Below, in pieces: positions 17,073 to 30,600 of a stretch of 37,200 nt of DNA. The position numbers were made by a program, and so were the translations under genes. The stretch lies in the IMG/VR virus record IMGVR_UViG_3300020450_000049, positions 1 through 37,200 of that record; one strand, written 5' to 3'. The DNA comes from a virus. Each line of letters starts with the position of its first letter. Position 1 is the stretch's first letter. Below the pieces are notes generated by a model, which worked only from the letters and a program-made list of their open reading frames with translations, was not told where the DNA came from and searched no databases.

Positions 17073-18626
17073 TTAGAACTGCAAGATTATTTTAATATCT
17101 TCCTTCTGAGTGGAGGATCTTGTGATAGATGGTCGATTGTCAACATAAATTATATTTCCTGAATACTTTTTGGCTTCAGGATTACCAATTCCATTAGTAA
17201 ATTCTTGACCCAAGTAATAGGTTCTACTATTTATTACGGTAGAGACACCTGTAAATGAAGTATCAATCGCTAAATTAGATCCAGTAGAAGGCACAATAGT
17301 TAGAGAACCACCTGTTTCGGGTGTGGATGTAAATGCATTTAATTTAAATCCATAAGTAGGTTCGGTAACAGCCGCTCCCACTGTGTTAAATCCTGCAAGA
17401 GATTTATCTTGCCAATACTTTAAAACACCAGTAGTTTGATCATAATTAATAACTCTTCCAGCAGCAGTTGTTCCTGTTGCAATAGTTTGTGTGAAATAAG
17501 CATCAGCAGTAAAAGTAGCACTACTGTAACCTGCTCCTGCCAATCTTAATGCTCCTGCAGCAGTTGCTTTATCAACTGATAAAAGAGCAGTGCTATCAAA
17601 TGCTTGTGGATTTTCTACTAATCCTACTCTTGCTATTTGATTACCTGTTACAAAATCAGGATTTTCGTTATCATTTTCAATTCTAGAATATAACAAAACA
17701 TTATATGCACCTAGTTCTCTATAAATGTCTTTACCATGTCCTCCTGATGGTGGGATAATAACATCTAAAACTGGTCTAGTAGTTCCAGTTGGCACACCTC
17801 CTGCAACTAAATCTACACTACCATAAGTGTATCCTGATCCCTGAGAAGATACAGTAACGTCAGAAACCTGTGATGAAGAGTTAATTGTAACTGTGCATTC
17901 AGCACCAGATCCATTTCCTTTAATAGGAACTTTGGTATAAACTGCGTCAGCAGTTCCAATACCCACACCTGCATTACTAATAGTTACTATTTTGATGGAA
18001 CCATCAACTGCATTATCTCTAACAGCAGCATCATCAGAATTTGTTTCCCAATCAGCAGGAACTGGAATAAAATCAGTTGATTCAAATTTTATAATGTCAC
18101 TTGGTTTAATTGTATACAGATATTTCCAAATATAACCATCTCCACTAGTTCCAGCACTTCGAGGTTCTAAGTCAGTAAAAGTTGGTTCATCTAATGATGG
18201 TCTACCGTTAGGGTTATCTGGGTCAGTTCCGTTTTGTAAGCACTCATATACTCTAAAATCACTATTTAAAACAAAATATGTCGCCGCATATAAATTAGTT
18301 GCACCAGAAACAGCAGCAGTATTAGTTCTACTGTAATCATTTCGGTACATATCATATGTGGTTCCAGAAGACCATTTTCTTCTAGGTACTACTTGCCTCA
18401 CGTCAGAAGCACTAATTTTTTTCAGTGCTACCATAGTGTCCCAATAACTATCTTCTTCTTCAAAATTATCCTTTGGAGAAGGAGGATCAGTATCCCAATC
18501 AGATTGCACCTCAGTAGGATTAGGTAATCCAATGAAAGAATAATAAGCGTTAGCAGTAGAAGTTACACCAGCAACAAAATTCTGTGCGTTTAATATTCTA
18601 ATCTGATCAGTTATAATGGCGGCCAT
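17073..18626 (-). CDS. gp8: Baseplate wedge subunit gp8 with inserted repeats
   Basis: Matches to T4 gp8 are the block VVPRRKW (T4 VIPRRDW), GDGYIWKYLYTIKPSD (T4 GDGYVWEYLFEIPPDV), FIPVPADWE (T4 YIVVPWPEEL), and the C-terminus GNIIYVDNRPSITRSSTQKE ending IKIILQF (T4 EMIYMENRPPII, then INILFTF). The protein has 517 residues against 334 in T4. The extra sequence includes GY-type repeats near residues 210-290 (ISNAGVGIG, GNGSGAECTVTI, SSQGSGYTYGSV) and a Thr/Gly-rich part near 345-480. In T4, gp8 is a dimer in the wedge bound by gp10, gp7 and gp6. It lies between the gp7-like giant and the DUF4815 protein, as gp8 lies after gp7 in T4. Confidence 0.92.
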   Translation of the reverse strand: MAAIITDQIRILNAQNFVAGVTSTANAYYSFIGLPNPTEVQSDWDTDPPSPKDNFEEEDSYWDTMVALKKISASDVRQVVPRRKWSSGTTYDMYRNDYSRTNTAAVSGATNLYAATYFVLNSDFRVYECLQNGTDPDNPNGRPSLDEPTFTDLEPRSAGTSGDGYIWKYLYTIKPSDIIKFESTDFIPVPADWETNSDDAAVRDNAVDGSIKIVTISNAGVGIGTADAVYTKVPIKGNGSGAECTVTINSSSQVSDVTVSSQGSGYTYGSVDLVAGGVPTGTTRPVLDVIIPPSGGHGKDIYRELGAYNVLLYSRIENDNENPDFVTGNQIARVGLVENPQAFDSTALLSVDKATAAGALRLAGAGYSSATFTADAYFTQTIATGTTAAGRVINYDQTTGVLKYWQDKSLAGFNTVGAAVTEPTYGFKLNAFTSTPETGGSLTIVPSTGSNLAIDTSFTGVSTVINSRTYYLGQEFTNGIGNPEAKKYSGNIIYVDNRPSITRSSTQKEDIKIILQF

Positions 18627-18646
18627 TTTGATAGTATTTTTTTAGT

Positions 18647-18654
18647 TATTTATT
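18647..18654 (-). promoter_or_regulatory. T4-type late promoter AATAAATA
   Basis: The minus strand reads AATAAATA in the 41-nt gap between the giant gene (stop 18668) and gp8, 20 nt before the gp8 ATG. Confidence 0.6.
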
Positions 18655-18667
18655 AAGGATGTAGATA

Positions 18668-21600
18668 CTAAATTCGTTTATAGTTCTTAAATTTAAGAGG
18701 AGCACTTCTTTCTATGATAGTAGAAGTAGTAATTCCAACAACACCACCTTCAGTGAATGCTGTATAAGAATTTAATCCCGATCTCGATGATAGGTCAATT
18801 CTTCCCCAACTATAAGTTCCATAAGAGTTAGATGTCTCAATTCCAGTTCCACCCCATGAGAAATCACTTGTTATTGTTGCAAATACTCTCGCACAATGAG
18901 TAGTTCCTATTCCTACTCCTTCACTGTTAATACCAGAAGTAGTATTAACAATTTCAAAACTAGCAACTGAGTATACATTATCTATAAATGATTTTCCTAC
19001 TCCAATGGTATTTCCACCAGAATCCACTGATGTAATTGAAGTAGTGGCATCTCCTACATGAGAACCAGTAACAACAAATATATCATTGGTTCCAATTCCA
19101 CTCATTGTAATAGCAGTGCCTGTTAAACCAGATAATCTTAGGAAAGAATCCTCTGGAATAAACAGATCAAATATCATTTGATCCTTAGAAGCGATTGTTG
19201 TAGTACCAAATCCAACAATGATTCCTTGATCTCCATTATATGTGCTAACTGTATTTTCCTCTTCAACATGAGTAGGAGGACTAATAAGAACAGAGGGAAC
19301 ATTAGTATGCGTATATCCTACACCAGCACTTGTAATGGCAACACCTGTTACAGTTCCAGCCGCACCGATTATTACAGATCCAAATGCCTGTGTAGTAGTA
19401 CCAATACCTGTGGTAGATCCAAAACTAACTGTGGCAGTGGTATAACCAACTCCACCATCAGTAATATCAACAGAAGAAATAGTTCCTGCTATTGATACTA
19501 TCGCAGTTCCAGCAGCACCAGTTTTTACTGCTTGATTATGGAATTTAATTTTCTTCTGGAATCCAAGATCAGTGCTATCCTCTCTTTCATTAAAAGTATT
19601 GAATAGAGGTCTTAATGAATCAACGTAAATTGCTGTTGATCCAATTCCAACAGATTTAGTGATATATGTATATGGAGCAATTTGAGGTTCATACAATTCT
19701 CTATCTTTACCGATTGGTTTTTCATTTATAATCTTATCCTCAGTTTGTCTGCACCATACAACAGGTCTTTGAAGATTTTCATCAGTAGTATTGCCAGGAC
19801 CATAATATGGATTAGTGCTTACTATATCAGTAGAATTAACACTAAGAACAATTCTTTCATTTTCTTGTAGATAAGACTCCTGAGGAGAATTACTCTCAAT
19901 AGTTAAATCATCACCTTTCTTAACTGTCTCAATAATCTCTCTGTTAATAACATCAGAATCACCACTTCCTTTATAGAAAATTACTCTAGATTTATCACCT
20001 ACTTTTGGTGCTTCTGTAAAGGTAACTACACTACCACCATCAAATGTATAACCCTTACCAGGAACTTGTAATATGTCATTAATGAATATTAAAAGAATAT
20101 CTTGAACATTAATCTCAGATCCTTTACCAGCTCTAATGGAAATTAAATCTCCATTATCTGTTAATTGGAATGCTTTTGTTGAACCATTAAAATCAGAATC
20201 AAAATTATCAAGAGATTGAAGAATACCTAATGACCATCCTGTAAACTCATCACTAAATGTTTCCTCAACATTAATCAGGAATTCTTTATATCCTGTTGAT
20301 GTTGGAATACCAGTTGTTCCTCCAATAGCAACTGTTAATGATTGACCATTCCCATATCCATAACCAGTATCTTGAACTGTAAAGTTAACAACACTAGATC
20401 CTTGACCAACAACAATATCAATTGTTGCACCAGTTCCAACTCCAACATTTCCAGAAGCATATTGTAGTGGTAAGTTTGAATATGAAAGTGGATCATCAAA
20501 AACAACATCAAATGGTTTATGTACTGTTCCACCTCTAGCATAGAAATGAGCAAGAGTTGAAATCCCAGTGTTTACAAGGAAAGTATCATTATCAATTATT
20601 TGCAATACAGTGCTCTTACTTGCTGCAGCAGGATCAATTTTGGTAGGAGAATTATTGACTCTTCTAGGAGCAACAATAGCACCCTGAACTGTTCCCAATC
20701 CAACATAGAATGTTGGAACTGTAGATGTTCCAACTTGTGCTTCAAACTCAGTGGTGCTATTAACTGATATAACTGATGCACCACCAAAGAATGGATCACC
20801 TCTGGACGCATCAGTTGCAGACACTGATCTAGGATAAGTATGAATAGTTGCACCATTATCAATTTGACATGTAAACGCTAATCCTGTAAAGATAACAACA
20901 CTTGTTTTTCCGCTAGTATTATACCCATGAGGTGTATTTGTTGTAACTGTGAGAATACCAGTTACGTTGTTATAAGCAGCAGTGTTTATTCCTAATGGAG
21001 GTGCATAATCACATGTAAATGCTATTCCTGATAAACTTACTTCATCACCAACGGATAATCCATGAGCAGTTGATACTGATACAATTGTAACTCCAGTTGT
21101 TGAAGTATAACCAACATCAGAAATTGATTTTGGTTTGTAAAATACTTGTGTGTTTGTAACAGCAGTTCCCGTTACATGTCCATTTTCAATGGTTGCTATT
21201 CCAACTGGTGTTAAAGTAACTCCATTAAGATTTTCCTCTTTAATGGATATATTAACAGTTGTTTGAATTCCAGATCTATAACCTGATCCTGTGTTGCCAA
21301 CACTAATTGCTGAGACTATTCCAGTATTACCTATTATCGCAGTTCCTCCTGCGGCAACAAGTGGTTGATATCCAAATCCCTCACTAGATCCCACGGAAAC
21401 AATTATTCCACCAAGAGGAAGATTTGAACCATTTGGATCAGATGTTACTGAGGTAGCAGTCCCTGTGAAATTAATTGAAGAAATTCCAGAAGTTTCGGAA
21501 ATTGTATATTGTTCTACACTTCCATTTCCTTGGAAAATATCATTAACTAAGATAACAGTATCTGTTTGTATTCCTGTAACATTTACCCCATCAGATTTTA

Positions 21601-24600
21601 ATCTAAATGTTCTTTCAATTCCATCAAATTGTTCAGATATACTGTCAAAAACATAATTTTCTGAATATGTTTCATTTACGCCATCAGTTTCTCCTGAACG
21701 CATAAATGTTCTTCCTTGGAAATGAGATCCTGTTGAAATACCTGTCCAATCTCTTTCATCAGGTGGATTTGTGGTGCTACCTATTGGAACATTTCCATAA
21801 GGTGCTTCTGAGAATGTAAGAAGATTATTTACAATATTATAATTACCAATAACCTTAGTAACCTTATCTCCTGTACCATGACCTGCTAATACAGTTCCTA
21901 ACCATTCTCTACGCACTCTTATGAAGTTGGTGCTACCAATACCCACACCTTCTATTTTCATAATCTCATTATTGATCTTAATCAGATCTGCACCAAAGAA
22001 TGAGTTTATACCACTAAACTCAATAACATTATCAGTTTCACGAATCATATTAGATAATGTAGTTGTAACAGCAGTTGATACAACAGGTGATTGAATAATA
22101 TTATCCAATGCTATCAACGCCTTGGCATTTTGATTTGTTGCAACGAATCTATGAGAAGTGCCTATACCAACACTAGTAATATTCAAAGGTTCTGGAACTA
22201 CCTTCAAAGCATCTTCTGCACTTCTTGCTAATTTAATAGCATCAGAACTTATCTTAACAACGAATACATCAGAAGGAACTTTATCTGTGGTTCCTATACC
22301 AGCAAAAGAGGTAGAAGCGATTCCTATTGCCATAGTAGAACCACTACCAGAATGACTATAAGAAATCTGTTCACCAGTTACAAAGAAATGATTAGGAATT
22401 GTAATTGTGTCAGCAGAGACACTTACAATATTTGCATCATTACAAAGAACATATCTTTCAAAAATATTATTGGTATCATGTGTTAGATTAAATGCTCTCT
22501 TAATATCTCTTTCAGTTCCAAAATATTCACCAAATCCACTATTGATTGTTGCATTAGTAAAGTCAATAGAATCCTTAGCAGCAATAACATGTTTTAGTGC
22601 ATTACTGAAAACAGCAACATCAACAGCAATACTTGCTAATGGAGTAAAGGTTAATGATACAATACCGTTACTATCAACTATACTACCAATGGTTCCTAAT
22701 CCTGCCCCCACAGACTCTATAACGCCGTATTCAGTGTCAAAGGTAGAAATAGGTGCAGCAGGGTCTGATACGTGATTATCAATAACTAAAACTTCAGAAA
22801 CTTGATATCTATCATTAGTGGTATCTGTTACTTGAACAAAGAAATATCCCGCATCAAAATCATTATTATATTGAGCAATAGTTGTGAATCCAGGAGTTCC
22901 TGATGCAGAAATACTTGTTGCTCTCGCATCAAGTTTTGCATGATTCATAAAGATTGTTCCAATGCCTGATGATGTTGAGGCAAGTGCTACTTGAATAGTA
23001 TTAACAACACATGTTGTACCTATACTTGAATTAGGAATAAAATCAACTTTTAAATCTGTTCCAGAAATATATGGATGGAAAGTTCCAAATCCAGGATCTG
23101 AATAAGATCCTTGAGATGTGATTAACTCACCATACTCTAATAAATCTACGTTTGTTCCATCATGTAACACAGTAAATTCATTATATTCAAATTCACTCAA
23201 ATCATCAAGATCAGGAGTTATTTCAACTAAAACTCTTAAAGATCTATAAGTGCTTGCTATTCCAACAACATTAGTAGTAGTTCCACTAGGAACATTAGTG
23301 CTAGAAGTATTAATTATAGCAACATCACTCAATGATGTGCTTCCTATTCCTAAAAGAGTATCATCTAAATTGTAAGAAATAGTAGTTACATCATAATCAT
23401 TTACAGTGGCTTTGGTTGGGAAGAATAATAATTGACCGTCAGTTCCACTTGCTGAGAAATCAAATGATCCTTGATCATAAGATGTTTCAACTCTTCCATA
23501 TTGATTAATATAACCTTGTGATCCATCATGTAAAAGACTTACTAACATCAACTGACGTTCCTGAGTAAATCTCTTATCATTAATAAGAGTGATAAATTTA
23601 AGTGCTCTACTATCATTCAAGACAAAAGTATTTACAACACTGAATTTTGTCGCTCTTGGATTACTATTGAATGACCCACTCATATCATCAATAGATAGAA
23701 CTCTATTACCTACTGACTCTGTAAAATCTGTAAGTATTCTACTAGAAAATATTATTTCATCAGAGAAGAATGTAGACCCTGTATTGCGAGAATTTTCTGT
23801 AACTAAATCAAAATCATATACACAATTTAAATCTCCAACACCAACTAAATCACTAACTATATCAACCGAAGTTTGATTCGTAGATACCCCAACTGCCATT
23901 GATGGTGAAGTGGACTCTAATTGATAATCAGAGAATTTTTTAAATCCTAAAGTATGATTTAAAGTGCTTACAACATCATTCCAAGTATCTTCTACAACTC
24001 TGGATCTTATAGCATAAGAGAAGTTTTGATAATATAAACTATCTTGTAATCTCTGTATATTAGAGTTAATAAATCCTGAATCATCTTGCCATCCTTTTAA
24101 TACTTTTGAAGTTGCTTCTAATTCTAAATCAGAATCAAATGTTTTTATAGAAGATGCTATTCCTTGTGTATCAGAAGTAGATCCTTTAATAATATCACCA
24201 ACTTTAAAGTTATTATTAGCAGATACTTTTAGTAATCCAATATCAGAGTTCCAAGATTCTACAGTACCAGAAGCAGATGATGAAGATACAGTTTCACCCT
24301 CTAAGTAATCATTAGTTCCTAATTTTATATCAAACTGAGGGAAATATTTTTCAGGTATAATTCTTCCTGCAGAATTATTTGGATCAAAAGCACCAGGAAA
24401 AGTTCCGTTGTCTGGAAACTCAGCAGCCATGCTATATGTGATTGTTGCACCAATTCCACCTAAATTAGCATCAACTGCATTAACAGTAAAGAATTTAAAA
24501 TCATGATCAGCAGAATTAAATCCTTTACCAGTAGAACCAATTCCTATACTTACATTTTCAATCATAACAGTATCACCAACCACAAAGGGGAAGGAGTCTG

Positions 24601-27600
24601 CTGTGCTAAATCCTACTGATAATTTTACGAAAGCATCCTTAGTTATAGTATTAAAACCAACGGTACTAATTCCAACTCCATTACTGTTTTCAAATGGTAT
24701 TAGAGTAGGAGCATATGATTTAGTCATCCCTGTAGGATTCTTTAATATGGTTACATTTGTATCACCCAAAGAATATCTTAAATCTGCATCAGTAATAATT
24801 TTTTTAGTTTTACCATCACGAATAAGAAGTTTAGGTGCAACTCCATATCCACGACCACCTGAGGTTATTCCAATATTAGTAAAACTTGCAAGAGATTCAA
24901 TATCAATAATTTGAGGTAGTAATGCACTTGGTTTTAATGTAGGATCAGATGGGAAAGTATATCCGATATCTTCAATCTTTGTAGTTTTAATTTTTCCTAT
25001 TGAAGAACTTGATGGTTCAGCAACAGCTCCACTACCAACAGTTGAGGTAATTGTAGTAATACCAGGAAGAGAATAATAATTTACACCACTATTTTTTATT
25101 TCAAATCTAGAAATAGATCCATAAGCATTAGTAGATGTTGTTGTATAATCAATATCAGAAGTGGTTCCTGCATAAGATACTTGTTCGGGGGTATCTGCTA
25201 TCGTGTAGGTGAATGCAGTTGTAGAAGCAGTAGTAATAGTTTGTTTTCCGTTATAAACAGAAGCGTTGGATATCACCTCGTTATTAGAAACAGTTTCTTC
25301 ATCAACTACAACTTCTTTCTTAACATCAGGTATATTTGATTCAAATACTGGATCAAGACGATAATATAAAATTTCTGGGATAGTCTTAGTTACTTCAAGA
25401 GTTATTTTTGCATCTGCTGTTATACCTACACTCCCTGTTCTGGTTACATTAAATCCTGTTGACTCAGAATCATTTTCCCATTTATTGGTATAATTTCTAT
25501 CAGTGTAGAAATTAAGTTCAAAGGCAGGATATTGAGTTCCTTGAACTGTATATGATAGCGAAGAATCTGAAAGATCAAAAGAAACAGTAGAATCTTTGTA
25601 AACATCAACTGATGGATTAATAGGATTAATTACTCCTGCTGATGCACTAGTAATGCCAATAATAATTGGTTTAGATAATGTAGAGTTGTAATGACTATCT
25701 GATAATTTAAAGTTGTTATCATCAATTTTTACCACATAATAAATTCCATCATCTACTAAACCTTCAATTGGGCTATCTGATGTATAAATTATTTTTTGAC
25801 CAGTTACAAAATCATGATCATTTAAAGTAAAGGTATTGGTAGATGTATTAACTCCTGATGAAATAAATGATTTTGGAGTTACAATAACTCTTCTATTAAA
25901 ATCATTATACTTAACAATAAATGATGTAGAAATAGATGGGTTAACATCAACAGTTACTTCATCATTATTAATTAATCCATGAGAACTAGCAGCAGATACT
26001 GTTACTAAATTTCTATTAATTTTTGCTGTAATAGGAGAGTAATTTGTTTTGAAACTATGAAAAACTCCTGTACCAATACCTGCACCAACTGGATCACTAG
26101 CAAAGAATAAAGTTGAAGAACTTTGGTGAGTGCTTGCTATTCCAACAAAAGTACCAGTTGTACCTAATCCAACCCTAACTGTTGATAATCCAATTAAACT
26201 GTCAGATATTTTTGCAACAAATAATGTATCTCCGTTTGTTAAAGTAGATATTCCGCTAGGATAGGATGCACCTTCTTCCAATACAACAATACCAGATCCA
26301 CCATTAGGTGAATATGTTAATTCATCACCAGTGCTCAAGTCATGTCCTGGAATAAAAAGTGCCTTTGTTTGTATAAAGATTTCACTAATTCCAGCACCTG
26401 GATTTGAGAAATATAATGTAGATCCAATACCAACACCAGCAGTCGTACCCAATCCTACTGTTTCAGAGGGATTGAAATAAATCTCTCTATTTCTATTTGA
26501 AGAAAGAGTGGTGTTAAATCCTGCATTAATAGTTAATCTACGTTGATCTTGGAAGAAAAATGAAGTAACAGTATGAGCAGCAGCAACTGTTCCATCAACT
26601 GCTCTTAGCACTCTAATTCTTGAACGATTTTTTTCTACATTTAATACTTTTACTCTCTCTGTACCAATACCCAAAATATCATTAGAATCGATATTAGGGT
26701 ATGTTAAGTTACCAAGAACATTAATATGAGTAACTAGTCCAGTAACTCCATCGGTTCCTATGCCTGTTGAATCAGTTCCTACACCAGTCACCACAAAACG
26801 ACTAGTTGTTATTCCACTAGTATAACTACCTTCTATTTGAGATGAAGTGGTAGATAATCCACTTACAGTAATAATATCTTTATTTTTGAAATTATGGGGA
26901 TTGTCTGAAACTAAAAGATAATCACCTTGAATAGTATCAGCATAAATTTCAACTCCTGTAATTGAACTCGTAGCAAAACTTATGCTATCAACTGTTTTAC
27001 CATCAATAACTGATACTTTGGCAACTGCACCAGTTCCTGAGGTGTTAGAATTATCAAAAATTGCAGAGTCTCCAATTTGATATAATATTCCTCCTGTTTC
27101 TATACCTATGTTCTCAACAGATCCTGGAGTTACTGATTTTATATCAATGATTTGAGAAAGTTTATTTGGTATGTAAACGTAATCATATTCAGTATCTCCC
27201 TCAATTAAATTATATGGTTCAGTATTTCTTTGCCATTCAAAATTTTGTAAATCATAAGCATCTTGATTTGAATCATTTTTAAAATTAAATTCATTAGGTA
27301 TTGATCTATAATTTTCACCAATTAAATATGGGAACACTGGTTTTTTATAACCCTGAAAAGGACCAGAACTTTCAGTTGCACCAGAATCAATAGTGGTAAA
27401 ATATGCATAAGTTCCATCAGGAAATTCTGGTGTTACGCAGAATCTTCCATTATTTTCATCAAGAATAGTTTCATCAGCAACGTTTTTATGAGTAAAGTCT
27501 TCTACAAAGAATCCCTCTGGGAATAATAAAGTAGAAGGTCTATTTTCGGCAAGAGTTAAGGAGTAACCAGATTTCATCTGAGTTATAACTCCACCTGATT

Positions 27601-30600
27601 GTGTTACATATCCATAAGGACCATAAATGGGATGACCATCATAAGCATATCCTAATATTGGAGAATGCTGATTAGATGGTACTTCAAGTCCATTAACTAT
27701 TTGTAAATCTTTATCTCCATATAAGGTATTTCCCTCTTGACTATTAGCGAATACAGATTCTCTTAAAACTCTGGGTGCATATAAATGAGAATATTGAAGA
27801 CCATATCCAGGTCTAAACTCATGTGCAATATATCCATCATCACCACTAACGTTTGCTAAATTTCTTTCAAATAAATTAACTCTCCAATGTTGAAGAATTG
27901 GTTTTACATTAACTCCTGCACCAGGAAAATCAACTGAAATACTAGTTGATGCTGATGTATATCCATTACCTCCATGAATGACTTTAACTTCGGTAATTTC
28001 ATTATTTTCAAATACTGGTGTAATAACTGCTCCAATACCATCACCATTAATTGTTAATGTGGGAGCCGCATTATATTTCTGCCCTTTACTCATTACAACT
28101 ATTTCAGTAATAGATCCATTTACAATAACAGGTTTTAATTGTGCTTCCGTTCCCCCAATTAATGTAACTTGAGGTTCTCTTAGGAAATTAATAATTTCAG
28201 AGGATCCATATCCAACACCTTGATTAGAAAGATGTATAGAGGTAACTTCTCCTCTGAATATTGGTTGAACTTTACATTCAAAAGTCTCTGTCCCTGTAGA
28301 TGCTATTCCGACAGTTCCAACCACACTTACAGTTATATCAGGATAGTTAAAAGTTTGCGTTCCTACACCAGCAGAGGTAAAATCAATATATTGCTTGGTA
28401 TTGTAATAAAAATCTTTTGCAGTGCTGCCAATTCCAACTTCTGATAGTTTAAATTCATCAGCATTAATCGCAGTAACGTAATATTCTCTATCAGCAGATA
28501 AACCACCAATAACAGTGCTAGAAGTCTCTACATAATTGATTATATCACCAGATTGATAATCATGGTCATTAATTTTAATTTGATTTAATGCAGTATTAAT
28601 TCCAGTAGAACTTAAGACAGTTCTTTTCTTATTTTGATATCCAGATCCACTATCAATAACATTAATTGAATCTACAATTGTTTTTCTGTTAGCTGAATTT
28701 ATAAATTGTTTTCCGATACCAAATGAGGTTAATTCAACAGTATTAATTCCAGAAATAGCATCATTTTGAGTTTGGAAAAGTTTAACGGTGGTTAAACCAA
28801 CTTTGGAAACAAAATATGAAGAATCTGTGCTTAATCCACCAACATTTTTTTGTCCAGCGTTTTTATAAATGACTTCTTCAAAATCAGTAAACTTATGAAA
28901 TGTTCCAAAACCTATTTCATACGAATTGAAGGCAGTCGTTCCTAAACCAACATCAGATTGAGAATTAAAAGAAACTGAATGAACTGCTTTCTTCATGTTA
29001 GCAGTAGCAACAGCACCTTTTCCATTTCCTCCGTTTATAGAAATAATAGGAGTATCTTGGTAGTCAAATCCAGAATCTAAAAGTCTAATTTCTTTAAGAT
29101 TTCCAGAAACTGCTACAAATCCAGTAGCACCCGTTCCTACGTTATCATTAATGCTTAAAAGAGGTGGATTTATTACATCATAATTTGATCCTCTTGCATT
29201 TACATCAATTTGATTGATTTTTCCATAGTAAACAAATTCTTTTGATTTATAATTACATATTTCAACACCATTTATCAACATTCCTGTAAATCCTGGTTCA
29301 GTAGGAGTTACTTTACCATCATCATCTACTTCTGATATTTCTCTTACTATTTTCTGAGACTCTAAAGTTTTAAATCTAAAATCATAAGGTTTAAACTCAC
29401 AATTAGATGCATTAATAGAATTATCAATAGAAATAAAAATTGAATTAAAAATATTAGTTCTACTTTTGGATAATTTTATTATATTCGCATCAACTCTTGT
29501 TACAAAGTATAATCCTTCATTTGGAGGAATTCTATCCTCTACTGTTTGACCATCAGCCAATCCTGTGACAATAAATCCTACGTCTCCACTGAATAAAGAT
29601 GAATTTACCTTTACACCAACTTTTTTATTTCCTAATGAATCAAAAAATTCGTAATTTTCCTTTTCTGGTTTATAATAAACAGCATCACCAGTGTAGAATC
29701 CATGATCTCCTACTGGTTTTATATTAAATTCTGATCCTACGAATGAACCACTAAATTTAACTGTTTGACTGTAAACATTAAGTGGTTGAGAGTTGTAGGT
29801 TGGAAGAGAAGATGAAGAAACTAATAATTTATTTACGCCAGGAAGAGTAGTAAGAGTGGCATGGGGTTTACTAGTATGAGCTGCCCCAACCATTTTCTTT
29901 CCTGTATTTGGATGGAAATGAGATGGACCATTATATGGTTTTCCATTAAGAATATCTACTGGTTTGGAGTAAACATTTTGTACGTTGGTAACATAGAGGT
30001 TTGTTTTAGGAAAAGTATTCGATTGTGCAGTTAAAATATCACGTTTGATTGTATAAGAGTCTGTAAGATCTATATTTCCTTGACCTCGTACAACTATCGA
30101 CTTATCAGATTCAATATTAATGATATTTGTATTTTTTTGAGATTTATCACTAGCAATTATAACAGCAGAATCACCAAATCTAAAAGAATGATCTACACCT
30201 AAGGTTAATTTGTATGTTTTGTCAGAAGCATCTATTAATTCAATACTTTTTATATTATAAGTTGGGGAAATATTGTAAAACCAACTTTTTGCCTTAAATC
30301 CAGTCTCTGATACACCTAATGTTTTTAATTTAATAGTATCTCCTTCTGAATAATAGAAAGTTTTGTCTGAAAAATTAAATTTATTTAATACTGAGTTAAT
30401 TCTTACCGTTACTGTTTCATCTTGATCAAGATTAGATTGTCCATAAGCAAAAGTGTTAATTCCAATGGTTGTTCCATCATTAATGTCAACCAACACTCCA
30501 GTATTTCCTAAACCAACACCAAAAAACTGAGTCAATGATTTAGAACGATAAGAAACTATACCTGTGGTTCCATCAGCATAAGGAATATATAAATCTCCAC

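Noticed and set aside
20335-20862. Two Met/Leu-rich minus-strand frames inside the giant gene
   Set aside because: They are shifted frames of the gp7-like gene and show no ribosome binding site or domain.
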